64,000 nucleotides of DNA from DALYLB01 sp033763135 (GTDB lineage: Bacteria; Acidobacteriota; Blastocatellia; RBC074). Of the stretch, positions 35,337-45,514 are shown in pieces. The notes below the pieces were generated by a model. That model was not told the origin of the DNA, made no database searches, and saw nothing but the letters and a program-made list of their open reading frames with translations. Each line of letters starts with the position of its first letter. Position 1 is the first letter of the stretch. The DNA lies in the NCBI GenBank assembly GCA_033763135.1, contig JANRKY010000047.1, forward strand, positions 7,059 to 71,058. The letters run 5' to 3'. A program made the translations under genes and the position numbers.

Positions 35337-36200
35337 TTATGGTTTATCGACTGCGTCGGCCGGTTTGTTGACGTTCTCGGCCTTGAAGGCCTTCTCTTCG
35401 AGTTGGACGTTGAAGACCGACTCGACGACCTTTCGCTCCTCGACGATCTTGTCGTCCTGATAGACCACGGTCTCGTAGGGGACCAGCGTATTCTGGATCC
35501 AGCGGAAATTCTTGAAATAGAGCCGGTATTTGACGGGCGCGGCGTCCGGGGTCGGCTTCTCCTCATAGCTGAGATAGATGACGTGGCCCGATTTTCTGCT
35601 GACCTCGTACCGGGTGCGGACGCCATCAGGGCTGATCAGGTCGATGAGATCGAGTTCGAGGGTGGCCAGTTTGTAGGAGCCCGCGTATTCGAGCCTGGCG
35701 TTGTTCTCCTTGTAACGAAGGAGGGCTTCATAGCTGTGTTCGTGGGCGGCGCGGAACCCGCGAACGGCGTCGGCGCTCGGCTCCTGAATCTCGCCGTCGT
35801 GGATCGCCCAGGTCTGTTTGCCGTCGAACCCGATGGTGTATTTGGTGCCGGGCAGTTCGAGTTCGATCATCAGCAGATCTTCCTTGAGGGTCGTCTTGCG
35901 GATGAATCGGGTGACGGACTTGCCTTCGCGGGCGCCATCGGGGCCGATGAACTTCACCAGCGCGCGGAGGGTCCCGTTGCGCTGCACGCCGTATACGGCC
36001 AGCCGGGAGCCGTACGCCAGGAGGGCGCGCTCCACGAGGTCTTCCGGTTTCGGGGGCGGCGTTTTCTGGGCGTTGGAGGCTTTTCCATCCTGTGCAAAGA
36101 CCGGCTGCCATGCCGCTGCCGACAAGCAGCAGCAAAAGGCGAGAACGAGGAGAACCGTATTGGGACGCTGAGCGCGCAGCGTCGACTTCTTTACCAGCAT
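35337..36200 (-). CDS. LolA/outer-membrane lipoprotein-sorting-like secreted protein
   Basis: 287 residues from ATG 36200 (GTG 36212 possible; GGAAGG upstream). Signal peptide LVLAFCCCLSAAAWQPVFAQ. The mature part begins with EDLVERALLAYGSRLAVYG and continues as alternating strands: LLMIELELPGTKYTIGFDGKQTW, LELDLIDLISPDGV, YEVSRKSGHVIYLSYEE, IQNTLVPYETVVYQDDK. This repeats the half-barrel of LolA/LolB-like and MucB-N-like proteins that bind lipids in the periplasm. The exact partner is unknown. Confidence 0.65.
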   Translation of the reverse strand: MLVKKSTLRAQRPNTVLLVLAFCCCLSAAAWQPVFAQDGKASNAQKTPPPKPEDLVERALLAYGSRLAVYGVQRNGTLRALVKFIGPDGAREGKSVTRFIRKTTLKEDLLMIELELPGTKYTIGFDGKQTWAIHDGEIQEPSADAVRGFRAAHEHSYEALLRYKENNARLEYAGSYKLATLELDLIDLISPDGVRTRYEVSRKSGHVIYLSYEEKPTPDAAPVKYRLYFKNFRWIQNTLVPYETVVYQDDKIVEERKVVESVFNVQLEEKAFKAENVNKPADAVDKP

Positions 36201-36389
36201 TTGATTTGACACCTTCCCACGTGAATCCTACACTTCACAGTTTAATTTTCGGGAATCATAACTCACAGGGCGCGACAGTTGCCAGCGACGCATGACGAGC
36301 GGGGGATTTTCGTCCCTCGATTCCCAGGGAGCCGGCCCGCGAGTGTATCGCGCCGGAAGGAACGGCGCCAGGGGCACTTTCTTGCAGTG

Positions 36390-36413
36390 CGACGCGGGGC
36401 GTCCGCGTCGCGG
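36390..36413. other. Small perfect hairpin upstream of the ATP-grasp gene
   Basis: GCGACGCGG (36390-36398) and CCGCGTCGC pair around GGCGT. The word is the same as in the GCGACGCGG palindromes, so it may be a minimal member. The remaining spacer 36201-36499 shows no gene. Confidence 0.45.
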
Positions 36414-36499
36414 TTCATAATCGTCCTCATCTTTGATTTTAAACGAATGATTCAACACGGGCGTGGAGCCCGCGGTGCACAGACAGAAGGAGTCAAGAA

Positions 36500-37612
<1,113 letters not shown>

Positions 37613-37614
37613 GA

Positions 37615-37738
37615 ACGACGCGGCGAGGGGGCGACGCGGCGACGCGGCGAGGGAGTTCCGATGATTCGGATGACGACTCTTTCGCCGTGGCGCCGCGTCG
37701 CCGCGTCGCTCCTTTGCCGTGTCGCTCCTTCGCCACGG
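37615..37738. repeat. GCGACGCGG-word palindrome, copy 2
   Basis: Begins two bases after the ATP-grasp stop. Left arm 37615-37652 (GACGCGGCGA words), loop about 28 bases, right arm 37681-37738 (CGCCGCGTCGCCGCGTCGC and further words). Lies between two co-directional ligase genes. Confidence 0.85.
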
Positions 37739-37922
37739 TTCCCGCAAGCCATTCGGGAGATTGAGTTTCCACTTGCCAGCGTCCGGCAAAAGCCTTACCA
37801 TCTGCGGGCCTTCAACTGCGAGCGCAGTCTCCCGAACGCTGCGCCGGCTCAAAGTTTCAGACACATCGGCTTTGAGCGACAATCTTGAGATCCAAAAGCA
37901 TTCCAACCTCCTGGAGAGGCAT

Positions 37923-39030
<1,108 letters not shown>

Positions 39031-39032
<2 letters not shown>

Positions 39033-39179
39033 TCGGTAGTCGGTAGCCGGTAGCCGGTTGTCGGGCAACGGCTCCCCTGAAGAACACGAGAACCGCGACG
39101 TTAAATGTGAGATTGAACCGGCTACCGACTACTGGCAACTGACAACCGGCAACCGACAACCGGCTACCGGCTACTGATC
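39031..39179. repeat. CGGTAGC-word palindrome
   Basis: Starts on the GCS2 stop codon. Left arm 39031-39071 (GTAGTCGGTAGCCGGTAGCC), right arm 39117-39179 with GGCTACCGACTACTGGC and further ACAACCGG/CGGCTACC words. About 45 bases of loop. No gene in 39180-39321. Confidence 0.85.
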
Positions 39180-39321
39180 GATATTTGCCTGCTGAATAAG
39201 CCATCCCGCGAGCCCCACACGAAGCTCGACTTCCTCGACGGCTGCCCCGAAAGCTCGTTACCCCCTGGAAGCCCGATTCAATCCGAAAATGATAAGTGGA
39301 TCCCTGTAAGTAGGTGCTGTT

Positions 39322-42300
39322 ATGAAAAAGTGGACAACGATTATCTTTGCCTGGGTGGCAGTGATTGCGCTGTTGCTGATAGTTGCGCGTTTTATGTTGC
39401 CGATGATGGGGCTGGCGGGCGTGGAGGGAGAATATGTCCAGCCGCTGGTGCGATTGATGCCGGCGTCGATTACGATGCTGGTGGGGTCGATTGCGATGAT
39501 CGTGTTCGATCTGCGCCGGCAGGCGAAGTTTGTGGACGTCAGGCCGAAGCGGTTGGTGGATGAGGCAGAGGGGTGGAGCAGCGATTTTGTGGTGGGAGAG
39601 GGAGATATGAGCCGCCGGGTCAACTGGCAGCCGCTGGCGAGCATGGAGCCGGAAGGGCGTCGGAAGAACGGGAACGGAAATGGGGCGGGGGCGAAGGCGG
39701 GGAGGTCGGCGCGGGTGATTCCGGAGAGAAAGGGCGTTGTGGAGGAGGTTCGCGCGGAGTCGGTTTCGGCGGGCGCAGCGGGGCGGGGCGGCGAGCAGGT
39801 CGTCGAGGTCGTGTACGCGGAGCCGGTGGAGGAGTCGTTCGAGATGCCGGAGCGGGCGGCGGAGGCGGAGGTCGTAGATTGCGTGGTCGTGGCGAGGAGC
39901 GAGGATCAGATGGAGTTCTCGCCGGCGGAGGAGCAGGGCGAGGGCGTCGATGTGGTCGAGTTGGAGGCGATGCCGGTCGTGGAGCGGCGGCCGTTGCGCG
40001 TGACGGTGGATCTGCCGGAAGAGCCGGCGATTCCCGAGGAGGTTTCGGCGGCGGGCGCGCCGGGCGTCGAAGCGGAACAAGAGGCGGATCAAGCGGAGAG
40101 GGCCGTTGTGAGCCAGGAGGTGGTGGCGCGCTACCGGCATCTGGTTGATGCGGCGCAGTCGTCCGCGACCTCGCTCAATCAGCTTCCGCCGCCGTTGCCG
40201 GAGTTCACGGGGCGCGAGTTCGAGCTGGAAGAGTTCGTGGCGGAACACAATCGGTTTCAGACGCGGTTGCTGGGAATGCAGGGACTGGGCGGCGTCGGAA
40301 AGACGACGCTGGCGCTGAAACTGGCCGACCAGTTGAAGGAGCAGTATCCGGATGCGCAGTTCTATCTCGACCTGAAGGGGGCGAGTCCGCTGCCGTTGCC
40401 GGTTGCGGAGGCGCAGGCGCACATCATTCGCGCGTACCTGCCCACGGTTCGCCTGCCGGAGAGCGAAGCGGAATTGAATCATCTGTACCGGTCGCTGCTG
40501 CTGGACAAGCGGGTGCTGCTGCTGCTGGATAATGCAGTCAACACGCAGCAGGTGCAGGGACTGGTCGCGCCGGGCGAATGCCTGACGATCATCACCTCGC
40601 GGCAGCCGGTGCTTCTGCCCGGCATGTTCTCGCGCCAGTTGGAGGGGCTGCCGGCTCCGGAGGCGCGGGAGATTCTCCAGCGGCTGGCGCCGCGAGTGGG
40701 GGCGCTGGCGGATCGGGTTGCGGAATTGTGCGGGTATCTGCCGCTTGCGCTGCGTCTGGCGGCGAGCACGCTGGCCTTTGAGCCGTCGTTGCGGGTGGAG
40801 GAGTATGTCGACCGGCTCGGAGAACTCAAGCAGACGGAGCGGCTCCGCCATCCGGTCGATGCCGTGGTCACCCTGGCGTACGACCTGCTGGCGCCGTCGC
40901 TGCAGAAGCTCTGGCGGTTGCTGGCCGTCTTCTCCGACACCTTCGATGGAAGCGCGGCGGCCTCGATCTGGACGCTCAATCCGGCGCACGCGGAGACGGC
41001 GCTCGATCGGCTTCTGGCCGGAAGCCTGATTGAACGAAATCGCGCCTCGGGGCGATATCGTCTGCACGACCTGATGTCGGCTTTCGCCGAGACCCGGCTG
41101 ACGGAGGAGGAGCGGGCCCTCGCCTGCCAGCGCCATTCCGCCCATTACCAGAGCGTGCTGCACGAGGCCGATGCGCTCTACGAACAGGGCGGCGACCTGT
41201 TCAAGCTCGGTCTGGATCTGGTCGATATGGAATGGATGAATATTCAATCCGGGCAGGTCTGGGCGGCGTCGAATATGACCCGGGACCGCGCGGCCTGCGA
41301 ACTCTGCAACTCCTATCCCGATGCCGGCAAATTTGTGCTCGACCTCCGGCAGCATCCGCGCGAGCGCATCCGCTGGAGCGAGGCGGCCCTGGAGGCCGCG
41401 CAGCGGATGAATCGGAGCAAGTCGAGCGCGCGTCATCTGATCGGGCTGGGAGATTCCTATATCGCACTCAGCGAAGTTCACCATGCCATCGAGTTTTACG
41501 AGCGGGGATTGAAGCTCGCGAGCGGCGCGAAGGACCGGCGCGCCGAAGCCGAGAGTTTGAGCGGCCTCGGGAATGCCTATTATCTGGGCGGGGGGCTCGG
41601 GCGGGCCCGGGAGGTTCACGAGAAGGCGATGGAGCTGTTCGCGGCGCTCGGGGACCGGCGCGGCGTCGCCGATTCGCTCGGAAATCTGGGCATGGCCCAC
41701 TACGCGATGGGGGAAGTCCGCAAGGCCGCCGATCTCTTTGCGCGGCAATTGAAGGCGGCGCGGGAGAGCGGCGACCGGCGCAACGAGTCGATCGCGCTCG
41801 GCGGACTAGGGCTGACGCAATATGTGATGGGAGATTCCCGGCGGGCTGCGGAGCTGTTCAATCAGCAGCTTGCGATCACGCGGGAGATCGGCGATCGGCG
41901 CGGCGAGGCCGTGGCGCTGAGCAATCTCGGAAACGCCTGCGCGACGCTCGAATACACGCAGCAGGCCATTGCCTATCACGAGCAGGCGCTGACGATCGCC
42001 CGCGAGATGAGCGATCGCCGCGCCGAAGCGACCGCGCTCGGGGGACTGGGCGTGGCGGAGTATCTGGCGAAGAACGTGGCCCGCTCCGTCGAACTGCTCG
42101 AATCGCAGTTGAAGCTCACGCGCGAGATCGGCGACCGGCGGGGCGAAGCGATCGCGCTCGGCAACCTTGGCGAAGCGCGCATCGCCTCGGGCGATGCGGC
42201 CGCCGCGATCGAGCCGCTCAAGCAGGCCTTTCAGGTCGCCAGCCAGATCGGGGACGTTCAGGCGCAGGGCAACGCGCTCTTCCATCTGGCGATTGCGCTC

Positions 42301-42423
42301 GACGACCTCGGCGAGCGCAAACAGGCGATCCGGCAGGCCGAGTCCGCGCTCGAACTCTTCCGCGTCGAGGGCCATCCCAGTGCCGACCTCGTGAAGAGAC
42401 AGCTCGACTCCTGGCGGGGATGA
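39322..42423 (+). CDS. Membrane-anchored STAND (NB-ARC-like) ATPase with TPR sensor
   Basis: 1033 residues. Two membrane helices at about 5-27 and 47-65, then a low-complexity acidic/Ala linker to about 290. NB-ARC ATPase: P-loop GMQGLGGVGKTTLAL near 318-332, Walker B RVLLLLDN near 395, sensor region TIITSRQP and GYLPLALRLAAS near 470, then a winged-helix part (YDLLAPSLQKLWRLLAVFS, RYRLHDLMSAFAE). From about 690 to 1025 at least seven 40-residue TPRs of type GDRRGEAIALGNLG. STAND proteins oligomerise on ligand binding; some are phage sensors. No recognised effector other than the membrane anchor. Confidence 0.85.
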   Translation: MKKWTTIIFAWVAVIALLLIVARFMLPMMGLAGVEGEYVQPLVRLMPASITMLVGSIAMIVFDLRRQAKFVDVRPKRLVDEAEGWSSDFVVGEGDMSRRVNWQPLASMEPEGRRKNGNGNGAGAKAGRSARVIPERKGVVEEVRAESVSAGAAGRGGEQVVEVVYAEPVEESFEMPERAAEAEVVDCVVVARSEDQMEFSPAEEQGEGVDVVELEAMPVVERRPLRVTVDLPEEPAIPEEVSAAGAPGVEAEQEADQAERAVVSQEVVARYRHLVDAAQSSATSLNQLPPPLPEFTGREFELEEFVAEHNRFQTRLLGMQGLGGVGKTTLALKLADQLKEQYPDAQFYLDLKGASPLPLPVAEAQAHIIRAYLPTVRLPESEAELNHLYRSLLLDKRVLLLLDNAVNTQQVQGLVAPGECLTIITSRQPVLLPGMFSRQLEGLPAPEAREILQRLAPRVGALADRVAELCGYLPLALRLAASTLAFEPSLRVEEYVDRLGELKQTERLRHPVDAVVTLAYDLLAPSLQKLWRLLAVFSDTFDGSAAASIWTLNPAHAETALDRLLAGSLIERNRASGRYRLHDLMSAFAETRLTEEERALACQRHSAHYQSVLHEADALYEQGGDLFKLGLDLVDMEWMNIQSGQVWAASNMTRDRAACELCNSYPDAGKFVLDLRQHPRERIRWSEAALEAAQRMNRSKSSARHLIGLGDSYIALSEVHHAIEFYERGLKLASGAKDRRAEAESLSGLGNAYYLGGGLGRAREVHEKAMELFAALGDRRGVADSLGNLGMAHYAMGEVRKAADLFARQLKAARESGDRRNESIALGGLGLTQYVMGDSRRAAELFNQQLAITREIGDRRGEAVALSNLGNACATLEYTQQAIAYHEQALTIAREMSDRRAEATALGGLGVAEYLAKNVARSVELLESQLKLTREIGDRRGEAIALGNLGEARIASGDAAAAIEPLKQAFQVASQIGDVQAQGNALFHLAIALDDLGERKQAIRQAESALELFRVEGHPSADLVKRQLDSWRG

Positions 42424-42424
42424 G

Positions 42425-42590
42425 GCGACGCATTCGCCAAGCGTCCGCCGATACAATTGTTCGGGATGGGGAGCGAAAAAGAAGGGGTGTGCAAGGGCAA
42501 CCGCTTGGCCGTAAACGGGGCTTCATTTGAACCTGTCTGTAACAGGTGGGTGACCTTGAAAAGCCCTGCGGCGTAAGAGATTCGCGCGTT
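42425..42590 (+). ncRNA. ssrS: Possible 6S RNA
   Basis: Begins right after the STAND stop. The 3' part TGACCTTGAAAAGCCCTGCG followed by GCGTAAGAGATTCGCG resembles the CACCTTGAA...GCCTGCGGCG end of E. coli 6S. ATTCGCCAAGCGTCCGCC and GGGGCTTCATTTGAACCTG recall its 5' parts, with a CCTGT/ACAGG hairpin inside. The terminal closing stem is not convincing. No gene in 42591-42972. Confidence 0.35.
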
Positions 42591-42972
42591 GGCGATCGTG
42601 CTTGCCGACAGGAAGCATCGGCCTCCCGATCAAACGAATTGGCTCAAATAGAAGTGCCGCCGCCTACTAACGTCGCAGTCGCCCTGCAACGATCGGTATG
42701 CTAGCCGAGGGGGTAGACCCGGTCAATACCCTTAATCAAAATCTTTTCCGCGCGTCGGAAGAGGCGACCGCTTGACCGGCTCTGGTGGGTTGGTTATCCT
42801 TTCTTCTTTTTCGATATGAGAAAGTTTCCGCTGGCGTCAGCCGGAGGGCGTGCGTTGGTCAGCGGCAAGCGAGAGAGAGAATGAAAGGGGCCGGGGTTCT
42901 GCCTGCGGGCGGAATTCCGAACGATTTCGAGGCGTAGTTCAGGTCGGATTGCGACGCCCGGAAAGAATGAAA

Positions 42973-43051
42973 ATCTCATCCACGAAGACACACGAAGAAA
43001 CACGAAGACGATGCTTCCCTTCGTGTTTCTTCGTGTAACTTCGTGGATGAT
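42973..43051. repeat. CACGAAGA-word palindrome
   Basis: Left arm 42973-43010 (CATCCACGAAGACACACGAAG then AAACACGAAG), right arm 43020-43051 (CTTCGTGTTTCTTCGTG and AACTTCGTGGATGAT). Loop nine bases. It ends 22 bases before the efp start codon, so it lies in the efp leader. Confidence 0.85.
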
Positions 43052-43073
43052 TTCCTGAGGAGAGTTTTTCAGC

Positions 43074-43637
43074 ATGGCCATCAAGGCGAATCAAATTCGG
43101 AAGGGCATGATCCTGATTCATAATGGGGTGCCGCATAGAGTCATCGAGTTTCATCATCACACGCCGGGGAATCTGCGAGCGATGGTGCAGACGCGGATGC
43201 GGAATCTGAAGAGCGGCAGCACGCTGGAGCACCGGTTCAGCTCGACCGAGGCGGTGGACCGGGCGGTTCTCGATGAGCAGGAGATGACCTATCTCTATCC
43301 CGAGGGCGACACCTATTATTTCATGAACACCGAGACGTATGAGCAGATTGGATTGAGCGCGGAGGAGCTGGGAGACAGCATCGGCTATCTGCTTGCGGAC
43401 ACGGTGATCAAGGTGGAGTTTTACGAGGGAGCGCCGATCGGCATCGAGATTCCGCTGGTGGTGGAACTGGTGGTGGTGGAGACGGAGCCCGAGATCAAGG
43501 GGGCGACGGTGAGCAACGTCGGCAAGCAGGCGAAGCTCGAAACGGGGATCACGATTCAGGTGCCCGCCTTCATCAAGGAGGGGGAGAAGATCCGGGTGGA
43601 TACGACCGAGGGACGGTACATCGAGCGCGCGAAATAG
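43074..43637 (+). CDS. efp: Elongation factor P, unmodified-tip (TPGNLRA) type
   Basis: 187 residues, three beta-barrel domains, full length. IRKGMILIHNGVPHRVIEF begins domain I; the tip loop reads HHTPGNLRAMVQ, with Asn33 where E. coli has the modified Lys34 (PGKG). Domains II-III hold YLYPEGDTYYFMNTETYEQ, PLVVELVVVETEPEIKG, TGITIQVPAFIKEGEKIRVDT. EF-P relieves ribosome stalling at Pro-Pro. The absence of Lys or Arg at the tip means neither EpmA nor EarP can act on it. Followed by a strong terminator. Confidence 0.93.
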   Translation: MAIKANQIRKGMILIHNGVPHRVIEFHHHTPGNLRAMVQTRMRNLKSGSTLEHRFSSTEAVDRAVLDEQEMTYLYPEGDTYYFMNTETYEQIGLSAEELGDSIGYLLADTVIKVEFYEGAPIGIEIPLVVELVVVETEPEIKGATVSNVGKQAKLETGITIQVPAFIKEGEKIRVDTTEGRYIERAK

Positions 43638-43661
43638 TCGCTCGCGGATCGATCATGGAAG

Positions 43662-43712
43662 AGCCCGTGGACGGCGCGCGTTGAGCGCGCTGTCCACGGG
43701 CTTTTGTCTTTT
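43662..43712 (+). terminator. Rho-independent terminator of efp
   Basis: 18-base stem AGCCCGTGGACGGCGCGC with GCGCGCTGTCCACGGGCT (one G-T pair), 5-base loop, followed by TTTGTCTTTTTT. Confidence 0.85.
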
Positions 43713-43814
43713 TTGCGAATCTTCATTCGATTTCCGGCGGAGCTTGGATACAATGCCGACGCTCCGCCTGTGGGGGATGGATTGAGTGCGGGGGTCGAAA
43801 CGGTAGCTTCCACC

Positions 43815-45497
43815 ATGAACAAAATCGTCGAATGCATTCCGAATTTCAGTGAGGGGCGGGATGAGGCCAAGCTGGGGCTGATTGCGCGGGCGATCGCCTC
43901 GATCCCGAATGTGGCGGTGCTGGATCTGCACATGGACGGCGATCACAATCGATCGGTGATTACGTTTGCGGGCGATCCGGAGGGGGTGGTGGAGGCGGCG
44001 GTGCGTGCGGCGGAGACGGCGGTGGAGCTGATCGATCTGAACCAGCATCTCGGGGAGCATCCGCGAATCGGCGCGCTGGACGTGTTGCCGTTTGTGCCGA
44101 TCCGGGGGGTGACGATGACGGATTGCGTCGCGCTGGCGCGGCGGGCGGGAGAGCGGATTGCGCGGACGCTGCGGATTCCCGTCTATCTGTATGAGGCGGC
44201 GGCGATGCGGCCGGATCGGGAGGATCTGGCCAACATTCGGCGGGGCGAGTTCGAGTCGCTGCGGCGGGAGATCGAGGAGTTGCCCGATCGCGCGCCCGAT
44301 TTTGGCGAGCGGCGCGTTCATCCGACGGCAGGCGCGATGGCGATCGGGGCGCGGCCGCCGCTGATTGCGTACAACATCAATCTCGCAACCGAGGATCTGT
44401 CCGTCGCGAAGCGGATCGCGCGGGCGGTTCGCGGGAGCAGCGGCGGGCTGCAGTATGTCAAGGCGCTGGCGATGGACCTGAAGAACCGGCGCCAGGTGCA
44501 GGTCTCGATGAACCTGACCGATTATGAGTTGACGCCGCTCTTTCGGGTCTTTGAGATGGTTCGGCGGGAGGCCGACCGCTATGGGGTGAGGGTCGCGGGG
44601 AGCGAACTGGTCGGGTTGATTCCGCAGGCGGCGCTCAATGCGTGCACCGACTTCTATCTGCGATTCGAGAACTTCAGCGAGGATTCGGTTCTGGAGAACC
44701 GGCTGCAGGCGGAGCTGGATGCGTTCCGCGCGGCGCCGTTTTCCGGGCGGCCGGCGCTGGAAGAGCGCCGGCCGATGGCCCGGCCGCTGCCACTGACGGA
44801 GCCGGTCGGCGTCGTGGAAGAGGAAGAGGCGCCGGAAGAGATGGCGGAAGGGGAAGAGGAGGCAGGTTCCGTCGCGATGGACGGGACGCCGATTGCGACC
44901 TATGCCGATGTCATCGCATCGGGGGCGCAGACGCCCGATGGGGTGTCGATCGCCGCGTACGCCGGCGCGTTGGCGGCGTCGCTTGGGGGGATGCTCTGCA
45001 ATCTGACGATCGGCCAGCGGCCCGCGGCTGAGAAGGAGGCGAGCGCCATGCTCGACCAGCTCGATGAGCTGCGAACCGATCTGTACCGTGCCATTAACGA
45101 AGACGCCGAGACGCGCGAACTCGTACTTGATGCGATCTCGCTCTCGCAGGAGTCGGAGGGAGAGATTCTCGCCCGGACCTTTGCGATCGAGCAGGCGACG
45201 AAGAATGCCGTCGCGATTCCGCTGCGCGTCGCCGAGAACGCCGTCGAGGTGTTGGAGCTGCTGAAAGAACTGACGGAGATCTGCAATCCCAGCGGGCTGG
45301 CGGATCTGGCGACCGGGGCCCAGTTGGCGATGGCGGCGATTCGCGGCGCGGTCTATAACACCTTCGCCAATTTGAGCGCCATACAGGACGAGGATTTCAA
45401 TCAGGATCGGCGCGGACAGGCGGCGGAGCTCTATACCCGCGGCCGTGCGGTCACGGACGAGATCGAGGCGTTGTTTTTCCGGGCATTTCCCCGATGA
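43815..45497 (+). CDS. ftcD: Bifunctional glutamate formimidoyltransferase/formimidoyl-THF cyclodeaminase
   Basis: 560 residues from ATG 43815. N-terminal formiminotransferase (1-305): MNKIVECIPNFSEGRD, LDLHMDGDHNRSVITFAG, GEHPRIGALDVLPFVPI, GVRVAGSELVGLIPQ. A linker of acidic residues (VEEEEAPEEMAEGEEEA, about 335-355) joins the cyclodeaminase domain (370-560) with NLTIGQRP, AIEQATKNAVAIPLRVAE and LSAIQDEDFNQ. Last steps of histidine breakdown, moving the formimino group to tetrahydrofolate and releasing ammonia. A TACAAT box at 43749-43754 may be its promoter. ggt follows after 17 bases. Confidence 0.9.
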   Translation: MNKIVECIPNFSEGRDEAKLGLIARAIASIPNVAVLDLHMDGDHNRSVITFAGDPEGVVEAAVRAAETAVELIDLNQHLGEHPRIGALDVLPFVPIRGVTMTDCVALARRAGERIARTLRIPVYLYEAAAMRPDREDLANIRRGEFESLRREIEELPDRAPDFGERRVHPTAGAMAIGARPPLIAYNINLATEDLSVAKRIARAVRGSSGGLQYVKALAMDLKNRRQVQVSMNLTDYELTPLFRVFEMVRREADRYGVRVAGSELVGLIPQAALNACTDFYLRFENFSEDSVLENRLQAELDAFRAAPFSGRPALEERRPMARPLPLTEPVGVVEEEEAPEEMAEGEEEAGSVAMDGTPIATYADVIASGAQTPDGVSIAAYAGALAASLGGMLCNLTIGQRPAAEKEASAMLDQLDELRTDLYRAINEDAETRELVLDAISLSQESEGEILARTFAIEQATKNAVAIPLRVAENAVEVLELLKELTEICNPSGLADLATGAQLAMAAIRGAVYNTFANLSAIQDEDFNQDRRGQAAELYTRGRAVTDEIEALFFRAFPR

Positions 45498-45514
45498 TCT
45501 TTTGGGAGGAGACA

